Source of the DNA: Pseudomonas sp.
Lineage (GTDB): Bacteria; Pseudomonadota; Gammaproteobacteria; Pseudomonadales; Pseudomonadaceae
Length of the DNA: 64,000 nt
Assembly (NCBI RefSeq): GCF_002796985.1
Contig: NZ_PEKX01000007.1
Span: 310,001 to 374,000 of the forward strand
Direction: 5' to 3'
The position numbers were made by a program, and so were the translations under genes. Under the pieces are notes generated by a model. It did not search any database. It was not told the DNA's origin and saw only the letters and a list, made by a program, of their open reading frames with translations. Below, one piece after another: positions 44,501 through 52,130 of the stretch (its first letter is position 1; each line of letters begins with the position of its first letter).

Positions 44501-46812
44501 GTCACGGTCACGGTGGTGCTGGTGCCATCGGCGGCCAGGACGTTGAAGGATTCGGTCTGGTGCTCGCCGTCCTTCAGCGCGTTGAAGGCCTCGTTGGTGA
44601 CGTAGGTCCAGCTGCCGTCAGCGGCGACGCTGAACTTGCCAAAGTCGCCAGCGGTGCCGGTCTGGACCTGGAAGCTGGCCGGGCCGTCGAAGTCGCTGAT
44701 GTTCAGCTTGCCATCGATAGTGACCGGGGCGTTGGTTTCATCCGCGCTGCCGCTGGTCTGGCCGGTGATCACGGCTGCGTCGTTGGTGCCGGTGACCGTG
44801 ATGGTGATGGTCTGCGGGTCGCTCAGCGCGCCGTTGTTGTCCTTCGCCTGGTAGGTGAAGGTGACGTCGCGGGTTTCACCCTGGGCCAGGCTGTCGAAGT
44901 CCTTGCCGGGGATGAAGCTGTAGCTGCCGTCCGGGTTGAAGGTCAGGCTGCCGTTGCCCTGGCCGACGTCAGTGGTCAGCTGGTAGCCGGTGACGCTGCC
45001 GTCCACGTCGGAGGCGGCCGGCACCTGGCCATTGAGAACGGTGTTCTCTTCGGTGGTGGCCGCGCCCGGCAGGGCGACCGGCGCGTCGTTGGTGCCGGTG
45101 ACCGTGATGGTGATGGTCTGCGGGTCGCTCAGGGCGCCGTTGTTGTCCTTCGCCTGGTAGGTGAAGGTGACGTCGCGGGTTTCACCCTGGGCCAGGCTGT
45201 CGAAGTCCTTGCCGGGGTTGAAGCTGTAGCTGCCGTCCGGGTTGAAGGTCAGGTTGCCGTTGCCCTGGCCGAGGTCGGTGGCCAACTGATAGCCGGTCAC
45301 GTTGCCGTCGATGTCGGAGGCGGCAGGGACCTGGCCGTTGAGAACGGTGTTTTCTTCGGTGGTGGCCGCGCCCGGCAGGGCGACCGGCGCGTCATTGGTG
45401 CCGGTCAGGGTCACGGTAAGGGTGGCGGTGCTGGTCGCGCCGTGCTCGTCGGTGACGGTGTAGGGCACCTGTACCACCAGGGTCTCGCCCTCGGTCAGGT
45501 GCTGGTAGGCCGGGTCCTTGCCATCGAAGGTCCAGCTGCCGTCCGGCTTCAGGGTGAAGCCTGCTGGCGGGTTGCCGTTGCCGGTGAAGGTCAGGGTGCT
45601 GCCGGTGTCGCGGTCGGTGGCCTCCAGTTGGCCGCCGATCACGCTGTCTTCATTGCCGCTGGCCTGGCCATCCTGGGCAACCGGGGTGTCGTTGGCACCC
45701 TGGACGTTGATCGTGATGACGCGGGTGTCGGTCGCCCCGGACGGGTCGGTGACAGTGACGGTGAAGCTTTCGCTGGGGTTCTGGCCCAGCGGCAGGGCGT
45801 TCACCGCATTGGCGTCGACCACGTAGGTGTAGCTGCCGTCGGCGTTGACGGTCAGCTCGCCGAAGGCGCCCTTGGCGCTGCCGCTCCAGGTCAGGTGGCT
45901 GTCGTCGATGTCGGTGGCGGTCAGTTGGCCCTTGATGTCGGCGAAGCTGTCGTTGGCGGAGGTGTCAGTGATGGCACTGGTATAGGTGCCAGTGGCCACC
46001 GGAGCGTCGTTCACCGGGGTGATGCCGACGTTCACCACCAGGGTGCTGGACGCGCCACGGCTGTCGGTAACGATCACGGTGAAGCCGTCGACGCCGTTGT
46101 AGTCGCCATTGGGGTTGTACTGCCAGGTGCCGTTGGGGTTGAGCACCAGCAGGCCGTTGGCCGGCGGCTGGCCGAGGCTGTAGGAGATCAGGTCGCCGTT
46201 CGGATCGCGGGCGGAGAAGGCGCCGGTGAGCAGGGTGTCTTCGGCGGTGGTGAGGTTCAGCACGCCATTGCCGCCGCCATTGCCGCCGTCGATGAACTGG
46301 GGGGCGAGATTGGGCGGTAGTTCGCCCTGGCGCTCGCCAGCGGCTGCGCCGCCGTTGTCCAGGCCGGCGGTGGTGTAGCCAATGTTCGGGTCGACGCGAC
46401 CGGCGGTGGCATCCAGCACCACGAAGCTGTGGCCGCCGCCAACGCCACCATTGCCGGCAGACGAAGGCGCGGCGCTCGGGCCGGCGGCCGTGGGGGCAAG
46501 CGCCTGGGTCGGGTCGAGGCCGGCGGCGATGGCCTTCTGCAAGTCCTCGGTGCTCGGCGCGTTATTCGGCTGCGTGGCGGCGTGGGATGCCTCGGCCTGC
46601 GGCAGGTCGGCGCTGCTCCACTGGCTGTCACGGCCCAGGTCCACCAGCTTGCCCTTGCCGACATCCAGGGTCACCGCGCCGGAGGCGCCGGTGAGCAGCT
46701 GTTCGCCCTGGTAGATGCGATCACCTTCGACGAGGACGCGCTGTGCGCCTTCGGGGGTTACCGCAATCACTTGGCCGATGATGCTTTTTACGACCGCGAC
46801 GACGCTGCTCAT
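35521..46812 (-). CDS. lapA: Giant RTX biofilm adhesin LapA
   Basis: A 3763-residue type I-secreted adhesin. Residues 1-110 form the retention module (MSSVVAVVKSIIGQVIAVTP) with the LapG di-alanine cleavage site TAAG at 108-111. A long array of about 100-residue VCBS/cadherin-like domains (hallmark GTNDAPVA and GHGGY segments) follows to about 3100, interrupted at about 2280-2415 by a PA14-like domain (LEAGHTYTFSGVGDDSVRLVV). A von Willebrand A domain with MIDAS DTSGSM (3137-3142) lies near the C-terminus, followed by a beta-sandwich module (about 3310-3470), RTX nonapeptides (GGEGNDILYG and similar, about 3515-3665) and a C-terminal secretion signal. It anchors cells to surfaces until LapG cuts it. 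The exporter genes lapE, lapB and lapC are divergent. Confidence 0.95.
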   Translation of the reverse strand: MSSVVAVVKSIIGQVIAVTPEGAQRVLVEGDRIYQGEQLLTGASGAVTLDVGKGKLVDLGRDSQWSSADLPQAEASHAATQPNNAPSTEDLQKAIAAGLDPTQALAPTAAGPSAAPSSAGNGGVGGGHSFVVLDATAGRVDPNIGYTTAGLDNGGAAAGERQGELPPNLAPQFIDGGNGGGNGVLNLTTAEDTLLTGAFSARDPNGDLISYSLGQPPANGLLVLNPNGTWQYNPNGDYNGVDGFTVIVTDSRGASSTLVVNVGITPVNDAPVATGTYTSAITDTSANDSFADIKGQLTATDIDDSHLTWSGSAKGAFGELTVNADGSYTYVVDANAVNALPLGQNPSESFTVTVTDPSGATDTRVITINVQGANDTPVAQDGQASGNEDSVIGGQLEATDRDTGSTLTFTGNGNPPAGFTLKPDGSWTFDGKDPAYQHLTEGETLVVQVPYTVTDEHGATSTATLTVTLTGTNDAPVALPGAATTEENTVLNGQVPAASDIDGNVTGYQLATDLGQGNGNLTFNPDGSYSFNPGKDFDSLAQGETRDVTFTYQAKDNNGALSDPQTITITVTGTNDAPVALPGAATTEENTVLNGQVPAASDVDGSVTGYQLTTDVGQGNGSLTFNPDGSYSFIPGKDFDSLAQGETRDVTFTYQAKDNNGALSDPQTITITVTGTNDAAVITGQTSGSADETNAPVTIDGKLNISDFDGPASFQVQTGTAGDFGKFSVAADGSWTYVTNEAFNALKDGEHQTESFNVLAADGTSTTVTVTLIGTNDAPVASADTATTEENAVLNGQVPAATDVDGTVVSYQLTTDVAQGKGSLTFNTNGSYSFNPGTAFDHLAAGAQETVTFTYQAQDNNGALSDPQTITITVTGSNDAPVASATSGAVKEDAQISGQLAATDADNGAQLSYALDKAAPAGFSVDADGKWTFDASGSEYQHLKAGATQTLSIPFTVTDEHGATSSSSLTITITGTNDAPVANAASAKASEDKFSAGKLTASDVDDGARLSFSLNDKAPAGFTLFKDGNWVFSGLDPAYQSLAAGETKVLKIDYTVTDEHGATSTNTLTLTVTGTNDTPIALPSLLNGVKEDAQISGQLKAIDLDNGAQLTYSLNKAAPAGLTLGSDGKWSFDASDAAYQHLKAGATQLISVGYTVTDEHGASTQSVLVITVTGTNDAPKADAATAAAQEDAVSKGQLTATDVDDGAKLSFSVSGNPPAGFTLKTDGSWTFDGKNPAYQSLAEGETQDIQVKYIVTDEHGATDTQTLTLTVTGTNDPAVIGGVASVRVDETDAPITTSGQLTVSDVDGLASFQAQSNVAGLHGTFNLGADGAWTYTANDAYNELKAGEELTDSFVVKAADGTSSTVTVTLVGTNDAPVANADVAKTAINVGLNNIDVLGNDTDAEKDGLSVTQATLQNPAQGNVSINADGTLNFVPGSNVSGPVVITYQISDGHGGTHSSTLIVNVGANTAPEGTDGHETLDEDSSHSFSAADFGFTDADAGQQLQAVRIDSLPGAGSFTFNGNPVTAGTVIAVGDLGNLHYTPDANGNGTPYASFTFSVQDSAGDFSATPNTYVFDVTPVDDPSVLAPDTGSAQEDHDATGNVLINDHDVDSTLSVASFSINGVSGSFTAGTTATIAGVGDFTLNGNGSYLFTPVKDWNGDVPQITYTTNTGSSTTLDINIAPVQDAPVANDDHFTIAEDTSLVLNASTLNTLVGNDTDADGDSLSVYMVGNATHGTLEFKGGELVFTPDANYNGPASFTYWITDGQGNTASATVNITVTAVDDPSVLGADTGSAQEDHTATGNVLSNDSDVDNTLSVASFTIAGVSGTFTAGAIVTLAGKGEFTLAADGQYSFTPAKDWNGAVPQVTYTTNTGSSTTLDISITPVNDAPVANDDHFTIAEDTSLSFSLNNLTALTGNDFDVDGDNLTVVAVSGSSHGTLNIVGGQLVFTPDANFNGQASFTYTISDGHGGAATGTAIITVTPVNDAPTTANQAVSGAEDTPIPGQIVANDVDGDALSYAVAAGKGPAHGSLTLNSATGQYVYTPNANYHGGDTFTVGVSDGHGGYVESVVSITVTPVNDAPTTADQAKSTAEDTAVSGQIAANDIDGDSLSYALAAGKGPAHGSLTLDSATGQYVYTPGANYHGNDSFTVGVSDGHGGYVESVVSITVTPVNDNPVAANDSASVREDESVSIDVLQNDSDVDGDPLTVTTASAGNGSVVINQDGTLSYTPKANFSGTDTITYQVSDGHGGTSSATVNVTIEAVADKPDLNLDASASHPKATGLNVETWTGLALGNGGNGAAPADLQAKIDAAGTPGTHGSTDSVRNTDVTAGTATKVSGLIFLEAGHTYTFSGVGDDSVRLVVGGSTVAEATWGGSSGKFSGTFTPSESGYYPIAFYQHNQNGPGSYTLSVSDNGSAAQVLGTGSAQVFHDVSELTAGGERLSDLSSSGQSHYKVFGLNEGNEDTAINLSKVKAALVDTDGSETLSVSIGKIPAGATLSDGTNTFTADATHDSINLKGWNLDTLTLTPPADFNGTIQLEVSATATEGSNSDAATRTVDLNVTVYPVNDAPTVSSAQNLTTDEDTSVSGQIHASDVDGDNLTYALKNGSSPAHGSVSFGSDGQYTYTPSKDYNGSDSFTVVVSDGKGGSVEQVVNVGIKPVNDLPVFDAPNNTSTPEDKPLDSRVTATDVDGDSLSFSLKSAPTHGSIVLNADGRYTYTPSKDYNGTDSFTVTVNDGKGGLVDQVVNLSVTPVNDAPEAKNDSTSTGENSSVSGQVPVATDIDSAVDGNGYALVSGPSAGTLTFNANGSYVYNPGTAFDSLNVGESREVTFTYTAKDVQGAISAPATVTITINGENDAPTGANNTVSLNEDGSRGFNAADFGFSDKDAGDALKAIRIDNLPTAGSLTLNGQSVTAGQVIAVSLLASLVYTPIANAAGAAYATLNFSVQDSHDSFSSSSNTLTFTVNAVNDAPLSADGSASLYAGKAYTFSLKDFAFSDTADSANGQNHSLQNVVIKALPDSGSLLLNGIAVKAGQPISVSDVAGGKLTFVPDASGANAHFSFAVQDSGGVANGGVDTSPTYGFDLHVGQVQIPGTTPNGDNTLTGGSGDDVILGDVGGLLSNTQPGTNYNIALVVDTSGSMAYNLAGANGAAYADSRMKLVKDALINLANTLKGHDGVINISLIGFSGTASIKVSVADLNSGNVDQLITAIGKTQYAGLQADGGTDYQAAFEQAVSWFNGQKNGYENLTLFLTDGNPTESRNDNNGQNTTYTVVKDSVEAFANLSALGEVHAIGIGTSVNENLLKFFDNSNLTGTGSLNFGTTSSTSTLFDFNNGSVAGWTLSSVGSGNGTTAPNSWSLFNGWQGEMKMVDSNGNAAPTQAISPGFSVAEGASATFSFDFDKSMNNRDTFVWKLEKLVSGNWSTVSESGTLTFQSDSTTITTKPVGEGTYRFDFILTDNSNGSGNNSSATVYIDNIKQTTSTTTVVEGPTGEVEIVKQASDLTAALHGGSSSSELAPSGNDTIHGGAGDDILFGDAINTDNLPWGANGNPAKPADMPAGSGVSALSAFLELKNGHAATSAEMYDYIKNNHTLFNVEGDTRGGSDHLYGGEGNDILYGQGGNDFLFGENGNDILIGGTGDDQLTGGKGNDILTGGAGADLFIWKAGDVGNDTITDFKAGEGDRIDISDLLPDTAHNDILSYLKVDTATATLQVSTTGQINNGGAADVTIKLSGVDLSAYGSTSTEIVNKLVAGSDPVVKTEHH
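44781..45392 (-). repeat. Near-identical 306-bp tandem repeats in lapA
   Basis: Two consecutive adhesin repeats, encoding segments from GTNDAPVALPGAATTEENTV to AKDNNGALSDPQTITITVT, are almost identical at the DNA level with a 306-bp (102-residue) period. They differ only at scattered positions (for example ASDIDGNVTGYQLATDLG versus ASDVDGSVTGYQLTTDVG). Other repeats in the array are far more diverged. Confidence 0.85.
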
Positions 46813-47150
46813 GCATTTCTCCTGGTGAGGCTTGCCTGGTTGCCGACCGGCCGTAGGGCGGTCGGATCAGGAGGCATTCCCTTGTCATTTTTAGAGCAAA
46901 AGTTTGGCGTCAAAAAATAGGCTTATAGCGAGTTGAAATTACCTATATGCCAATCTATTGACCATTCGATTGCCATCCTAAACAATTGGCAAATCGATGT
47001 CACTTTGATATCGGTGGTTCGCCCAAAAATATTTAGCGTGAAATCCATCACGCTTTTTGATGCTTTTTTTGCAGCCATTCGCCGGTCTTTTGACGCTGAT
47101 TGCGGCAATCGAATCGCTGCGGCTATCTCACTGATAAGGATGTTTTCCTC
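46813..47150. promoter_or_regulatory. AT-rich divergent regulatory region between lapA and lapE
   Basis: About 340 bp, markedly AT-rich compared with both flanking genes, holding promoters for lapA (minus) and lapEBC (plus). An inverted repeat GATTGCCA (46968-46975) / TGGCAAATC (46987-46995) and a further TATGCCAAT copy are candidate regulator sites. Close to lapE, AGCGTG (47035-47040) / CACGCT (47049-47054) followed by TTTTTGATGCTTTTTTT looks like an intrinsic terminator in the lapE leader. FleQ control is known for lap genes in other species, but I could not identify a convincing FleQ box. Confidence 0.55.
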
Positions 47151-48512
47151 ATGCGCATGCGATTCGCTCACGTCGTGCCCTTCGCCCTGGCTTTCGTCAT
47201 TCCCGTTGCTTTGCCGGTTCAGGCCGACACCCTCAACCAGGCCATGCAAAAGGCCCTGGAGTACCACCCGGAAATCCAGGCTGGCGTGAATTCCCGTCTC
47301 GCTGCGGACAAGCAGCTGCGCGCTGCGAAGGGTGGTTATCTGCCATCCGTCGACCTGACCGCGGGGTATGGCCGTGAGGGCTCCGACAACACCACCACGC
47401 GTGGCCAGGGCGACCACTGGGACACCCTGAACCGTGGCGAATCCAACCTGGCCCTGCGCCAGATGGTGTTCGACGGCTTCGCCACCTCCAGCGAAGTCGG
47501 CCGCCAGCAGGCCAACGTGAATTCCCGCGCCTATGCGCTGCTCGGTACCTCCGAGCGCACCGCGCTGGACGTCGCCCAGGTCTACACCGATGTGCTGCGT
47601 CGTCAGGAAATGGTTCGTCTGGCCGAGGAAAACCTGAAGCGCCACCAGCGCGTCTATGACCAGATCAGCCTGCGCAGCTCCCGTGGCGTCGGCCGCCTCG
47701 CCGACCAGGACCAGGCCGAGGCCCGTCTGGCCCAGGCGCAGAACAACCTGATGACCGAGCAGACCAACCTGGCCGATGCGCGTACCAACTACTACAGCGT
47801 GGTGGGCAGCGATCCGCTCGAACTGAGCGAGCCGACCGGGCTGGTTGGCCAACTGCCGGAAGACCTGCAGGCGGCCCGTCGGCAACTGGTGGAGAACAGC
47901 CCGATCCTGCGTTCCGCGGAGTCCGACGTGGCCGCCGCCGAGAAACAGTACGACGCAGCGAAATCGACCTTCTATCCGAGATTCGATGCAGAACTTTCCC
48001 GCGGTGCCGATAACAACCTCGACGGCGAAGAAGGCCACAACAACGAATGGCAGGCCATGCTGCGCATGCGGTACAACCTGTTCGCCGGCGGCAGCAACAA
48101 GGCCGAGCTGGAAGCCAAGTCCTATGAGGCGAACCAGGCTCTGGATATCCGCAACAACGCCCTGCGTCAGTTGAACGAGGAACTCGGGTTGTCCTGGAAC
48201 GCCCTGAACAACGCCCGCGGCCAGTTGCCGATTGCCCGCCAGTACGTGGACTACAGCACCCGCGTGCGCGAGGCCTACCAGAAGCAGTTCACCATCGGCG
48301 AGCGCACCCTGCTCGATCTGCTGGACAGTGAAAATGAGCTGTTCAACGCTTCGCGCCGCCTGGTCGACCTGAAGTACACCGAACTGTTCACCCAGTACCG
48401 CATCAAGGCCACCCTGGGCGAGCTGCTCAAGAGCCAGGGCGTAGTAGCGCCGATGGCGGCGGTGGCTTCCGAAGACATCAAACCGACCGTCCAGCTGCCC
48501 GGCCTTAACTAA
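47151..48512 (+). CDS. lapE: TolC-family outer membrane channel LapE
   Basis: A 453-residue TolC/AggA-type outer-membrane efflux protein. Signal peptide MRMRFAHVVPFALAFVIPVA with cleavage near VQA-DT, then two OEP repeats of coiled-coil helices and strands (TLNQAMQKALEYHPEIQAGV; SPILRSAESDVAAAEKQYDAA). The ATG at 47151 has AAGGA about 10 nt upstream. It is the outer-membrane part of the LapA type I secretion system. It is 21 bp from lapB, the first gene of the lapEBC operon. Confidence 0.92.
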   Translation: MRMRFAHVVPFALAFVIPVALPVQADTLNQAMQKALEYHPEIQAGVNSRLAADKQLRAAKGGYLPSVDLTAGYGREGSDNTTTRGQGDHWDTLNRGESNLALRQMVFDGFATSSEVGRQQANVNSRAYALLGTSERTALDVAQVYTDVLRRQEMVRLAEENLKRHQRVYDQISLRSSRGVGRLADQDQAEARLAQAQNNLMTEQTNLADARTNYYSVVGSDPLELSEPTGLVGQLPEDLQAARRQLVENSPILRSAESDVAAAEKQYDAAKSTFYPRFDAELSRGADNNLDGEEGHNNEWQAMLRMRYNLFAGGSNKAELEAKSYEANQALDIRNNALRQLNEELGLSWNALNNARGQLPIARQYVDYSTRVREAYQKQFTIGERTLLDLLDSENELFNASRRLVDLKYTELFTQYRIKATLGELLKSQGVVAPMAAVASEDIKPTVQLPGLN

Positions 48513-48533
48513 CCTGCCCGAGAGAGCATCCGC

Positions 48534-50690
48534 GTGGATCAAGAAGTCAGCGCAGTACCCCTAAGCCATGATCCGCGCGGTCTGCTCGACGACCCGCTGC
48601 TGGACAGCCTGCTGACGCTCTGTCAGCTGCACCAGAAGCCCGCCAGTCGCGCCATGCTCACCAGCGGCCTGCCGCTGCCGGGGCAGCGTCTGTCCGCCGA
48701 GCTGCTGCCGCGCGCGGCGGCCCGTGCCGGCCTGCAGGGGCGTTTGCTGCAACGCAAGCTGGAGCAGATTCCCGCCCTGGCCATGCCCGCCATGCTGCTG
48801 CTGCGCGAAGGGCGCTGCGCGGTGCTGCTGGGTTGGGAAAGCAATGGCGATGCGCGCCTGCTGCTGTCCGAGAGTGACGGCGGTGAAGTGTGCGTCAGCC
48901 GCGAACTGCTCAGCGAGGACTATGCCGGCCTGGCTTTCTTCGCCCAGCCGCAGCACAAGTTCGACCTGCAACACGGCGAGCTGATCCCGCGCGCCAAGAG
49001 CTGGTTCCGCGACACCCTCAAGCGCTCGCGCTGGCTGTATGTCGACGCCGTGGCCGCGAGCCTGCTGATCAACCTGATCGCCCTGGCTGCGCCGCTGTTC
49101 GTGATGAACGTCTACGACCGCGTGGTACCCAACCAGGCCGCTGCCACCCTCTGGGTGCTGGCCATCGGCATCAGCGGCGCCTACCTGTTCGACCTGCTGC
49201 TCAAGACCATGCGCGGCCTGTGCCTGGACCTCGCCGGCAAGAAGACCGACCTGATCATCTCGGCGACCCTGTTCGAGCGCATCGTCGGCATGAGCATGAA
49301 GTACCGCCCGGCGCGCGTCGGCTCGTTCGCGCAGAACATCCACGAATTCCAGACGCTGCGCGACTTCCTCAACTCGCTCACGCTCACCACCCTGATCGAC
49401 ATGCCCTTCACCCTGTTGATCCTGCTGGTGATCGGCATCATCGGCGGGCCGCTGCTGTTCGTCCCGCTCATCGCCTTCCCGCTGGCCGCGGGCCTCGGCT
49501 GGCTGCTGCAGAAGCCGCTGGTGGAAACCATGAACCGCACCATGGCGCTGGCCGCCGAGCGCCAGTCGAGCCTGATCGAGACCCTCGCCAGCCTCGACGC
49601 GGTGAAGGTCAACAACGCCGAAAGCGAGCGCCAGTACCTCTGGGAGCAGACCATCGGCACCCTCAGCCGGCTGGAACTGCGAGTCAAGCTGCTGTCGACT
49701 CTGGCGATGAACATCACCGTGCTGATCCAGGCGCTGGCCGGGGTCATCATGATCATCGGCGGCGTCTACCTGATCATTGCCGGCGACCTGTCCATGGGCG
49801 GCCTGATCGCCTGCTACATGCTCAACGGCCGCGCCCTCGGCCCGCTGACCCAGCTCTCCGGGCTGATCCAGCGCTACCAGCAGGCGCGCCTGTCGATGGC
49901 CACCACCAACCAGATGATGGAGCTGCCGCAGGAACGCAACGCCGACGAGCGTCCGCTGACCCGCTCGCAACTGCGCGGCGGCATCGAAATGCGCGGCCTC
50001 GACTTCGCCTACCCGAACCAGCAGGTCGCAGCGCTGCACGGCATCAACCTGCAGATTCGCGCTGGCGAGAAGATCGGCATCATCGGCCGCAGCGGCTCGG
50101 GCAAGAGCTCCCTGGCCAAGCTGATCGTCGGCCTGCACCAACCCGACAACGGCAACCTGCTGGTGGACGGCGCCGACGTGCGTCAGCTGGACATCAGCGA
50201 GCTGCGCCACAACATCGGCTATGTGCCGCAGGACATCAGCCTGTTCAGCGGCACCCTGCGCGACAACCTGGTCGCGGGAGCGCGCTACATCGATGACGAG
50301 CGCGTGCTGGAAGTGGCCGAGCTGACCGGCGTGAACGAGTTCGCCCGCCTGCACCCGCAGGGTTACGAGCTGCAGGTCGGCGAGCGGGGCCACAACCTCT
50401 CCGGCGGCCAGCGGCAGAACGTCGCCCTGGCCCGCGCGCTGTTGCTCGACCCACCGATCCTGCTGCTGGACGAACCCACCAGCGCCATGGACAACGCCGG
50501 CGAGGAGCGCCTGAAACAGCGCCTGCAGGCGATCATGGGCGAGAAGACACTGCTGCTGGTCACCCACCGCGCCTCCATGCTCAGCCTGGTGGACCGTCTG
50601 GTGATCATCGACAAGGGCCGCATCATCGCCGACGGTCCGAAGGACGTGGTCATGGATGCACTGAAGAAGGGGCAGATCAGTGTCGCTTAA
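48534..50690 (+). CDS. lapB: Type I secretion ABC transporter LapB
   Basis: A 718-residue HlyB/LapB-type exporter starting from GTG (MDQEVSAVPL). Residues about 1-140 are a C39-peptidase-like domain without the catalytic cysteine, typical of RTX exporters. Six transmembrane helices (about 165-430) and an ATPase domain follow, with Walker A GRSGSGKSS (about 518-526), signature NLSGGQRQ (about 621) and Walker B ILLLDEPTSAMD. It energises one-step export of LapA. The gene overlaps lapC by 11 bp. Confidence 0.95.
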   Translation: MDQEVSAVPLSHDPRGLLDDPLLDSLLTLCQLHQKPASRAMLTSGLPLPGQRLSAELLPRAAARAGLQGRLLQRKLEQIPALAMPAMLLLREGRCAVLLGWESNGDARLLLSESDGGEVCVSRELLSEDYAGLAFFAQPQHKFDLQHGELIPRAKSWFRDTLKRSRWLYVDAVAASLLINLIALAAPLFVMNVYDRVVPNQAAATLWVLAIGISGAYLFDLLLKTMRGLCLDLAGKKTDLIISATLFERIVGMSMKYRPARVGSFAQNIHEFQTLRDFLNSLTLTTLIDMPFTLLILLVIGIIGGPLLFVPLIAFPLAAGLGWLLQKPLVETMNRTMALAAERQSSLIETLASLDAVKVNNAESERQYLWEQTIGTLSRLELRVKLLSTLAMNITVLIQALAGVIMIIGGVYLIIAGDLSMGGLIACYMLNGRALGPLTQLSGLIQRYQQARLSMATTNQMMELPQERNADERPLTRSQLRGGIEMRGLDFAYPNQQVAALHGINLQIRAGEKIGIIGRSGSGKSSLAKLIVGLHQPDNGNLLVDGADVRQLDISELRHNIGYVPQDISLFSGTLRDNLVAGARYIDDERVLEVAELTGVNEFARLHPQGYELQVGERGHNLSGGQRQNVALARALLLDPPILLLDEPTSAMDNAGEERLKQRLQAIMGEKTLLLVTHRASMLSLVDRLVIIDKGRIIADGPKDVVMDALKKGQISVA

Positions 50691-52050
50691 TCCTCTGGGC
50701 AGTATCCGCCACTCTGTCCGTGGCTATTTCAAGGGCGGCGACAACCTCTCCGGGCAGCCACTTCCGGAAGTCAGCAAGGCACTGATCGAAGACGCGCCGC
50801 GTGTGGTGCGCCTGACCATCTGGATCCTGATCGGCTTCGTTGCCTTCCTCCTGCTCTGGGCGCATTTCGCGCAGATCGACGAGGTCACCCGTGGCGAGGG
50901 CAAGGCGATTCCCTCGTCCAAGGTGCAGAAGATCCAGAACCTGGAAGGCGGCATCGTCTCGCAGATATTCGTCCACGAAGGACAGGTGGTGCAGGCCGGC
51001 GAGCAGCTGATGCGCCTGGACCCGACGCGCTTCCAGTCCAACGTCGGCGAAACCGAGGCCGACCGCCTGGCGATGTTCCTGCGGGTGGAGCGTCTGTCCG
51101 CCGAGGTGGAAGAGCGCCCGCTGAACATTCCCGACGACGTGCGCGCCAAGGTGCCGAACCAGGCCCGCAGTGAAGAGGCGCTGTTCCACAGCCGCCAGCA
51201 GCAGCTCACGGATGAAACCGGCGGCCTGCAGCAGCAGTTGGTACAGAAGCAGCAGGAGCTGCGCGAGTTCATTTCCAAGCAGGCGCAGTACCGCAACAGC
51301 CTGAGCCTGCTGCGTCAGGAAATATCCATGTCCGAGCCGCTGGTGGCCCAGGGCGCCATGTCCCAGGTGGAGCTGCTGCGTCTCAAGCGTGGTGAAGTGG
51401 AAAACCGTGGCCAGCTCGACGCCACTACCCTGGCGATACCCCGTGCCGAGGCCGCCGTGAAGGAAGTGGAGCGCAAGGTCGCCGAGACCCGCTCGCGCTT
51501 CCGCAGCGATGCGCTGAAGGAGCTCAACGAAGCCCGCACCGAACTGAGCAAGGCCACGGCCACCGGCAAGGCGCTGGAAGACCGCGTCAGCCGCACCCTG
51601 GTCACCTCGCCGGTGCGCGGCATCGTCAAGCAGATGCTGGTGAATACCATTGGCGGGGTGATCCAGCCCGGCAGCGACCTGATCGAGATCGTCCCGCTGG
51701 ACGACACCCTGTTGGTAGAGGCGCGCATCCGTCCGCAGGACATCGCCTTCCTGCGCCCTGGCCAGCACGCCATGGTCAAGTTCACCGCCTACGACTACAC
51801 CATCTACGGCGGCCTGCAGGCGGACCTGGAGCAGATCGGCGCCGATACCGTCACCGACGACGATGGCAACAGCTTCTACCTGATCAAGCTGCGCACCCGC
51901 AAAAGCCACCTGGGTACGGACGACAAGCCGCTGCTGATCATCCCCGGGATGATTGCCACGGTGGATATCATTACCGGCAAGAAGAGCATCCTCAGCTACC
52001 TGCTCAAGCCCATCCTGCGGGCCAAGGCGGAGGCATTGCGGGAGCGGTGA
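50680..52050 (+). CDS. lapC: Membrane fusion protein LapC (HlyD family)
   Basis: A 456-residue adaptor beginning at GTG 50680 inside the lapB 3' end. One transmembrane helix (about 45-65, IWILIGFVAFLLLWAHF) follows a short cytoplasmic tail. The periplasmic part has lipoyl halves (EGGIVSQIFVHEGQVVQAGE; VTSPVRGIVKQMLVNTIGGV) split by a long coiled coil (residues about 140-300) and an HlyD C-terminal beta domain. It links LapB to LapE. It is the last gene of the operon. Confidence 0.94.
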   Translation: MSLNPLGSIRHSVRGYFKGGDNLSGQPLPEVSKALIEDAPRVVRLTIWILIGFVAFLLLWAHFAQIDEVTRGEGKAIPSSKVQKIQNLEGGIVSQIFVHEGQVVQAGEQLMRLDPTRFQSNVGETEADRLAMFLRVERLSAEVEERPLNIPDDVRAKVPNQARSEEALFHSRQQQLTDETGGLQQQLVQKQQELREFISKQAQYRNSLSLLRQEISMSEPLVAQGAMSQVELLRLKRGEVENRGQLDATTLAIPRAEAAVKEVERKVAETRSRFRSDALKELNEARTELSKATATGKALEDRVSRTLVTSPVRGIVKQMLVNTIGGVIQPGSDLIEIVPLDDTLLVEARIRPQDIAFLRPGQHAMVKFTAYDYTIYGGLQADLEQIGADTVTDDDGNSFYLIKLRTRKSHLGTDDKPLLIIPGMIATVDIITGKKSILSYLLKPILRAKAEALRER

Positions 52051-52130
52051 TCGTGGTCAGTCCGCAAGAGCGCCGTCGAGGGACGCTTCGTACCGGCTGA
52101 TACCAGGATCGCCCTTTGCGCCGAACGGTA

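Noticed and set aside
36937..46320. Several long plus-strand frames antisense to lapA (up to 964 codons)
   Set aside because: They are produced by the repetitive Gly/Asp/Thr-rich codons of lapA read backwards. No domain, signal peptide or ribosome binding site is seen.
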